Assembly: GCF_023101765.2 (NCBI RefSeq)
Contig: NC_064227.1
Location: forward strand, 1,550,001-1,614,000
DNA: 64,000 bases
Direction of reading: 5' to 3'
From: Spodoptera frugiperda
Taxonomy: Eukaryota; Arthropoda; Insecta; Lepidoptera; Noctuidae
In this document: piece after piece, positions 49,401 through 58,400 of the stretch
Position numbering within the stretch: position 1 is the first letter of the stretch
Layout: each line of letters starts with the position of its first letter
Position numbers and translations under genes: made by a program
Notes under the pieces: generated by a model
Databases searched by the model: none
Told to the model about the DNA's origin: nothing
What the model saw: the letters and a program-made list of their open reading frames with translations, nothing else

Positions 49401-52400
49401 AACCCCCCTCCCCCTTGTAACGCTACGTTTTCTGTACCCCCTCCCGATCTCAAAACTTTACGTTTTCCGTAGCACCCAACTGACCATTTTTACCCTAAAG
49501 TCGTTACGTTAAATGTTATATTATAGTTTTTATCCTTGGTATACTTTTAATAAATAATAGAAAAAAAAGTATAACAAACTTAAAAAAAATATGTAAAATT
49601 AAAGTCTATAAAGAAAAAATAAATTTTATCAATTAAAAATATGTATCAGGATTTTTCGAACAATCCACTAGCATAGGTAACTTTTCTTCCAGATTACTTC
49701 AAAACGCAACTGGGCTCGTTTAAAGAACAAACCGAGAGTTCCGAGGAAGTGGAGGAAGGTGACTACTACGCCACTCAGCAGGACACCAGGTACGTGGTCT
49801 ACAAAGATGTAAGCAGCAACGAAGACATCATGCCGCCAGATGTGGACTATATTGCCGGGGAAATAAGGTCCGAATTTGATTTGCAACGATGGTGATAAAT
49901 AAAATGATATTAATATATTTGTTATTTTTAATAAATTGGGTAAAGTAGTTAGTGATTTCGTTTTTAATTAAGTATACACGAAAACGAGAGCGTGTTCGGC
50001 GCTCCGTACCCTTAGTACGAGTTTACTTTACGTTTAAAGTAATCGAAACGAGAACGCATTCGGCGTTTTGATTAGCCGGCTCGAATAAACCAACCAATCA
50101 GAGCGCCGAACGCGCTCTCGTTTTGATTACGTTAAACGTAAATTAAACTCGTACTAAGCCCTCTGTACCCTTAGTACGAGTTTGCTTTACGTTGAAAGAA
50201 TCCGAAACGAGAGCACGTTCGGCGTTCTAATTGGTTGGTTTATTCGCGCCAGCCAATCAGAGCGCCTTACGCATTCTCGTTTCGTTTCGTTAAACGTAAA
50301 GCAAACTTGTACTTAGCCCTCTGATGGATTGGTTCATTTATCAACCAATAGAATAGCTGGCCAATCAAAATGCCAAACGCGAGTTTGGTTTTGGTTCAAC
50401 GTAAAGCAAACTCGTACCATAAGGGTACAGGAAGAGTATTCATGGTACTACCAGCATTTTTTTTGAGGGGGGAAACTGATCCAATGACTTCTCTCGCCTT
50501 AGGCGAGGTGAGAGGGAGTGTCAGGCTCTTACTGACTAAAAACCACCCCGTTCCTACTCTTGCTTTTCAAGCCGGTAAACCCGCTAGGTAGTCCCGGTCC
50601 GCAGCTCAGGATACTTACCAGCTGGTGTATTGACATTGGAGGCGACGAAGAGACTCTGCACGTAGGCGCCGAGCGCGTTGACGATGTCCTGGAATATGTT
50701 GGTCGCGTGCGGCTTCATGTCGTAGCACTCGCAGAACGCCTTCAGCAGATCTGTGGAGAACAACGCTATTTAGTCGAGCTGTAACGTACTATGCAGTATA
50801 AAATATGTAACGATCAGAATTTCACGAACTTTTAATTCTTGCATCATGGAATTTAGCAACACAACTCTGTTCCAATCAATCCCATAATGGTAGTTTTGAC
50901 GAAAAAAATGATGATATTGTATGGTCATCAAGATTTAGAGAGTATACCAAATGTCAGATCGATATGTCGTCAAGGTGGGGTTAAATTTCAAATAACAAAA
51001 ACTTTTTTTAGATATAAGTCGGTAAACGAGCAGACGGATCACCTAATGGTAAGCAATCGCCGCCGCCCATGGACACCCGAAACACCAGAAACGTCACAAG
51101 TACGCTGCCAGCCTTTTGGGGGTTAGAAAAAGGTTGTAGGGGAATCGGGGATCGGGAAAATTATGGAGGGGATATAATACCAAAAACAAAGTAAATAAAA
51201 CGGAACAAACTAAATAAAAACGGTTAAAAAGCAAACAAATTCGGTCTGGTGTGATAGGAGAGACTTACTTGGTTGTATGGTCATCTTATGCAGTACTTCT
51301 AACGCCAGCGCTCGCTGCCACATTGGTTTGTCCGGGTCCAGGAACTTTATCGTGAGGGAGAGGAATATCTCGCACTCCGTCACCTGGAAGACAAGATATT
51401 GTAGAGTTTAGAGTAGGTATGCCGTCTTTATTGATTGAGTCAATGTAAGTCTGAGCACTGCTATAAAATATATAGGGTGACTGGTAATTAGTGAACGATA
51501 TTTAAATATGTGCTTATACTCATGGTTACTAACAACTTTCCCAAAGAAAATTTTTTGTATACTCATAAGTTGTATTTTTATCACAATAATAAAACAACAA
51601 AATTTATCCCGCGCGTGCTTTTACATGATCAGCTGTTAGCAGCGAAGCGCCTGCGCCTGCATTATCGGAAGATTCGTAGGTGTTTTGAAAACTTTATGCA
51701 CGCGTGCTAATGAAATTTTGTTGTTTACCATCGATGGCGGTTGCTTAACTTCAGGTGATCCGTCGGCTTATTTACCGGCTTATTGCATAAAAAATTAGGG
51801 AACGTATTATCCCTTAGAATTAGCGATTAGTGCGTTCAAACAAACAAACGCTTTAGCTTTCTATATAAAGTATAGATATAATGTACGTACGAGCACGGCG
51901 TGGTACTTGTGCACGATGACGGAGACGAGGCGCAGCAGGCGCATGGTGACGGGGAAGTGCGGGCGCTCCGCCGCCGGGCCGCCCGCGCCGCCCGCACCGC
52001 CCGCGCCGCTCGCGCCGCCCGCGCCGCCCGGGATGTGCAGCGCTGTGAACGCCGCCCTGCAAACATTACTGTATTACTACATAGAAACAAAAACACCGTA
52101 ACACAAGCTTAATTAATAAAAAAAATTGCTTCTGCCTCCAACGTTAAGTGTAGGAGAGCCGAGCTTCGGCACAAATGGGCCGGCTCGACCGGAGTGATAC
52201 CACGGCCTCACCGTAAACCGACGTAAACAACGCTTGCGTTGTGTTTCGTTGTGTTAATGAGGTTAGGTTTCGTTGTGTTAATGGTACGTAGGCCCAATTC
52301 CCTCCTTCCCAATCCCCGATTCCCCAACAACTCTTAATTTCCTAACCCCCAAAAGGCCGGCAACGCACTTGTTACGCCTCTGGTGTTTCAAGAGTGTTGT

Positions 52401-55400
52401 GAGTTTTTAAGAGTATATCTTCATATTTTTATAACAAATAAATGTATATAAATGATCTGACCTGTACTTGACATTAGGGGAGAACAGCCTGATGATGAGA
52501 GCACACACGTGTTCCTTCAACAGGAACCGAAACTCCGCTATCTGAGAACAAAATATTAGAAAATTTTAAAACACAATTACACCGATTTTCATCACCGGAG
52601 CACCGGCTTGAAAAGCAGGAGTAGGAACGGGGTAGTTTTTAGTTAGTAAGAGTCTGACACTCCCTCTAGCCTCGCCCAAGGCAGGATAAGTCATTGGACG
52701 ATCAGGGGATCATCCCCCTCCCCAGAAAACTGAGTTTAAATAATATATCCGCTTTCTATCTATATAGATTAGCTTACTAGATTTTTTCGAACCAAATGGT
52801 GGTAATGTTCAATATTCGACATAAGCAACTCTTCTATGGGTCAAACAGTACCCTTAGTACGACTTTGCTTTACGTTTAAAGTAAATGACCGGCTCAAATA
52901 AACCAACCAATCAGACCGCCCAACACAGTCTCGTTTCGATTATTTTAAACATAAAGAAAACTTATACTAACATTACAAGACGTCACGCTACATTAGTGAA
53001 ATAATCGGCAACTAATAAATACGAATACTCCTTTAAGAATCGACTGGATTTTGGAGAAAAGTATTGTATAATAGCTTGTTATAAACTTATTATGTTATAC
53101 ATACCTTGAAGAAAATAGGTGAGAAATCAGTGAGTACTGTGTCCAGTAGCTCCAGTCCAAACGTTTTTGGCACGTCCGATATACCGACCAGCCAGTGTGC
53201 TGAGTCACCGTTTATCAGTTGAATAATATCCTGTAAACAAAGATAACTTTTTCAAAAAGAGAAATGCCTTCAATTTTCTTTACCACCTCCATTTTTTTAA
53301 GCTAGGTAATATCCCTAAACTATTCTCCTCTACAGACTACCTAGCGGGTTTACTGAAGCTTCGGTTGGAAAAGCAAGAGTAGGAACAGGGTGGTTTTTGT
53401 CATTAAGAGTCTGACACTCCCTCTCGCTCCTAAGACAAAAAATGCTCTCAATTTCGGTTTAGCTAAAAGCGATAAAATCAAAATTCGGTTTAGATAAAGT
53501 ATGTATGCACATACTTAAAGGTCCAACTGAGAACCCCTCTTTTTTTGAAGTCGGTTAATGAGGATTACTATAAATGTTTGCTTACCTGTAATATTAGATA
53601 CGCATCGACAGCACATGGTTTAAGATCCTTAGGGGCCTTATTGTTAGTCTGTGGTCTCACGTCAGCTGGGTTCACTTTCAGAGCACCTGAAATACAATAT
53701 CAAACCTTCATTGACAAACAAAAATAAAATGGGTTTAACTCTTACTTATTTGTTTTATTACACTGCGTAATTGCAAGGATTTAAGATAGTGACATCTAGC
53801 GTCAAGTACTGGAACTTGTTAGCGAAACAATGTTGTATTGAAAAGTAAGATTCCATATTTAAAATGCAGCAGAATAGAGTCAACGTTATTATTATGGTGA
53901 TATTTAATTTTAATGTTATTCGAGACAGATCAATCATAAAAAGATTTTGTTAGTGTGACCTAATTATAATTATCCAAAAGGTAGGGTGGTTTTGATAGAT
54001 ACTACTACTAAATATATGAGTTTTTCTCTGTTCTATGATGAGGATCATACCTTCAGCTTCAGCGAGGGCTCTTTCAAAGACTAGAGCCACCAGCTGGCGG
54101 ACTGTAGCTGCTGCAGCGTGGCTGGTGCTGACGTCACGGCTTTCTGAAGGCGATACCATGCGCATGCACATCACCATTGTCTGTAGAAAAGAAAAAATCA
54201 CGGAATGTACCTATAATCTGCGGACTACGTAGCGGGTTATCGGGATCCGGCTCGAAAAGCCGGAGTAGAACGGGTGGTTTTTAGTCAGTAAGAGTCATTT
54301 CATGATTTTCCACCGTCAAAAATATCTTTAGACTCAAAATGTCAAAGTATTCCAGCTGTTATATTATGATCCCCATTTTAAATTACATCCCGATTCCTTC
54401 AGCCGTTTCGACGTAATCGAGTAACAAACATACACACAGACACACAAACTTTCGCATTTATAATATTAGTAAGACAAAAAAATGTAGATTACAAACATTA
54501 CCCCAATAATTCTATCCCTTTCATTTTTCTTAATAAAACGACTGTGGATGATAGGAACGCTCATGTCAAAACTACTATCTATTCACACTTTCTATGTAAC
54601 ACTAGTTTGCTATAGTTGAAAATATAATTCGTTTTGTTTGTAAACTAAATCTATACGATCTAATCTTATCGTTAAATTGTTTAAACTTATGCCTGCACTT
54701 TAAAACGTGTTTGATTTTAGATAAAAGTTATAATTATATATCTATTTATCGGTTTCCGGTTCATATGTGTGTTTATAAGTGTACATGAACAATGGTATTG
54801 GCTAAGAAGATAAAATTGTGTAAAATATAGAAACAAAAAGGCCCAATATAGTAAGCCCAATTAAACCCCTCCCTAATCTTCCCAATCCCCATTTCCCCAA
54901 CAACCCTTAAATTCCTATCCCCCAAAAGGCATCGCACTTGTAACGCCTCTAGTGTTTCGGGTGTCCACGGGCGGCGACGATTGCTTACCATCAGGTGATC
55001 CGTGATTTATACCATTAGAAAAAAGCTATATTCTACCTCTGTATTATCAGTTCATTACGTTTTAAGAGAAAAAAGAAACACACATACATACCACAAAAAC
55101 TTTCGCGATAGTATGTCAATGTGATCAAAGTCAAAATTACATATTTCAATTAGACCAGGAAGTCACTTTTAAACGTCAAACCAAAGACTGGAATAACGGG
55201 TGAAGAGTGGCAATATATGCTTCCCCTCACCAGTTTTTATTAAAAAATGGGCGTTATATTGTAAAAATGTTGACCTTTATCTACCCTTAATTAAGAAACG
55301 GTATGTAATTCGACTCACCCTAGCCAAGGTGTCTCCGTGCACCAGGTCAGACGTGGTCATCAACAGGGCGGCGGTCTGCAGCAGCTTCAGTTCAAGGACT

Positions 55401-58400
55401 GCGCCCTGCCCCAGGTTGTACAGGCAATCGACGACATGTCTCGCTCCCTTCGCGTCTATGCCTTGCTGAGCTATTAGACGCTGGATTGTTCCTAAACAGA
55501 ACTGTAATAAAAACAAATTTATTTTATGTTTTATTAAGTAAGTTATTTTAAAACACTATATTTAAAAATACAATCACACCGAGTTTTAACACCAGAGCCG
55601 CGGACTGCCTAGCGGATTTACTCCGGTTCGAAAAGCAGGAGTCTGACACTTCCTCTCTTATTTTTGGAAGTCCTACTAGTTATATTGCTTGTTAAACTCA
55701 TTGTATTTTCATTCAGTGTCCACGTTAATGTACTGCTGGATGCTATGTATATCTTTGATTGCTGTAAACATTAGGCCTATTAAGAATAAAAATGGCTCAA
55801 TCTGAAAATCACTAAAGGCTGCACCTTAAATATCTGGAGACGTGACATAACATTACTGCACCAAATGTGCATTGAAATGTAGATTTCTTTAGTATTTTGA
55901 TTAATTATTGAATGAGTGTTAAAACGATAAACAACGATTAAAGTAATGTTACCGGAAAATGTGTACACACATAACTACATGTAATACTCGTATGAACACA
56001 AGTGTGTTCAAGGCGGAAACATAAACAAAGGAACTTTCTGAAAATTTTTGTAGGTATATTATAATAGGGTAGATGCCTAATTTTTATTTTAATGTCCGTC
56101 TTGTAAATTATTTGAAAATATTAGACACGTATTTTATATTTTCTTACGGAAACAAATACTTTCGAAGATATATCGATTTGAAATCGCGTGACGTCACTTC
56201 TAGGTACATTTTATACGTAGAAATGACGTGTTTACTTCCACTTCCTAACTTTGATTCGTTTTACATATCTAAGTATTGTTATCATACGACCAAATAAAAA
56301 AATACGTGTCTAATATTTTTTCATCACCTCACTGTCGGACTAAATAGATTTTTTATTTTCATACCCAGTGTCAGGACAGGGTCCATAATTGTGACTAAAT
56401 ACTGTATTTTCCAACACCTGTGTACATTATGGATGCAATAAATACTTGAATGTACTGTCATCATCCCTATTAACATTGATATTGTTCAACGTGTCGTGTG
56501 ACCTTTATCCACCATGACTAATAAAATTCTAACTGATGACAGTTTTGAAAATATCATAGCATGGAGTATAGCCTGTGGTATGGCTACTTACGTATAGTAT
56601 GGAAGCATATATAAAATTTTCCCAAATAAATCACTATATTATAGTATAAAACAAAGTCACTTTCTCTGTCCCTTTGTATGCTTAAATCTTTATAATTACG
56701 TAACGGATTTTGATGCGGTTTTTTTTAATAGATAGAGTGATTCAAGAGGAAGGTTTATATGTATAACACATGCATAATATATCACCATTGCACCCATGCG
56801 AAGCTGGGGTGGGTCGCTAGTAAACAAAACTTGCCTTAATAATCTTCAGATCCTTTGATTCACAGCCTTGCACTAGTGGGTACAATATTTGATTCACTAC
56901 TCCATACAGAGATGCCTGTGGGTTGTTGGAGGCCAACGACAGTTTCTCGATAGCTTCATCACACGCCTGAAACAGCAACAATTTATTTACAATAACTATA
57001 ACACATATTACATTACTTAAGTTAACTAAAAATCACAGCCTACAGTAGGCTACGCGACGTCACCGCATCTACATATTAGTCATCAGCCTGCTCTTGATGA
57101 AGAGCCCCTCTGTGACTCGAAACTAGTAGAGCTTTTCTCAATTTTTATATATAAGTAAACCGTGATTTTAGTTAATTTAGTATGTCTTACGATAGTTATT
57201 ATTATTATTATAAAGCAAACTTATACTAAGGTACTCAATCAATTTAGGTAAGTAAACCTCTAAAGTCAAAGTCAAATCATTTATTCCAATTAAACCATAA
57301 AAAGGTGGTTTTCATATGTCAACAAATAAAAAATAGTCTATCAGTCTGTCTGTCAATGAATCTAGGTGCATGTTCTAAAGTGTAGCTTTGGATTTAGAAG
57401 AACAAGTAAAAAACTCCATTTGTTATATTACCACATATTACCTGATCGTAAGCAATCGCCGCCGCCCATGGACACTTGAAACACCAGAGGCGTTACAAGT
57501 GCAGTCAGAATTCTTAATCAATCAAGAGCACTTTCACAGTTTCACTGCATTTTGCGAATGTTAGTTAGTTAAAACCTCAGAAAGATAGTCTATGTCAAGG
57601 GCATTCTGAGGTTGGAGTTTAGCCTAAATTTAAACTCTGCAGACAAAAATAGGCTATCGATATAGCCATCAAGTACAGTTAATTTAGTGTTAGGTAGGTA
57701 CTTCAGTGCAATCATTATTATCTTTATACCTATTACTTAATCAGGCAGTAGAAACAACGGATGCACCTATTATACCTGTTTATTACTACATATTTAGTTT
57801 TAGATTTATATCTGTCAAGTTGTTAAAACTACACTCGGGGGCAAAAAAACTGAGCTACTGTTAATATTTCCATTTCTTGATAAATATTTTCTGTTATAAG
57901 TTTTAGATTAATCAGTAACACATACCCTTTAAATTGAAAGATATTTTGATTGCCTTTCAAATGAGTGTCATATTGAAAAATAAGTAATTCTTCAGCCATC
58001 AATGAGCCACTTACACTACTATCTCTAGATCTACAAACTATGCCTCAAGATATAAATTTTTAATTTATACCATAAGAACACTCCATTGTAATGTAGAAGA
58101 AATAAAAACAAAGATACTTTTGCATTAATCAATTACTGTTTATTACTCTCACTAAAACTTGAGAATAGTTAGACCGATTTGGCTTAAGATTTAAAACATT
58201 TGGTATTAAGGTCTGGTCAGCTAGTATTAAATAAAGGTTGTTGATTGAGCAAGTTAGGAATAGATAATATGGCAATTCCTTATATGTCTGTAATTGTTAT
58301 GAAAATGATAAAACTAACTACACTCCACCCTTACACAGGTACAATAATACTTGTGTTGTTGGGCCTAGATTGTAATCAACAAACTATTTATCTCCGACAA

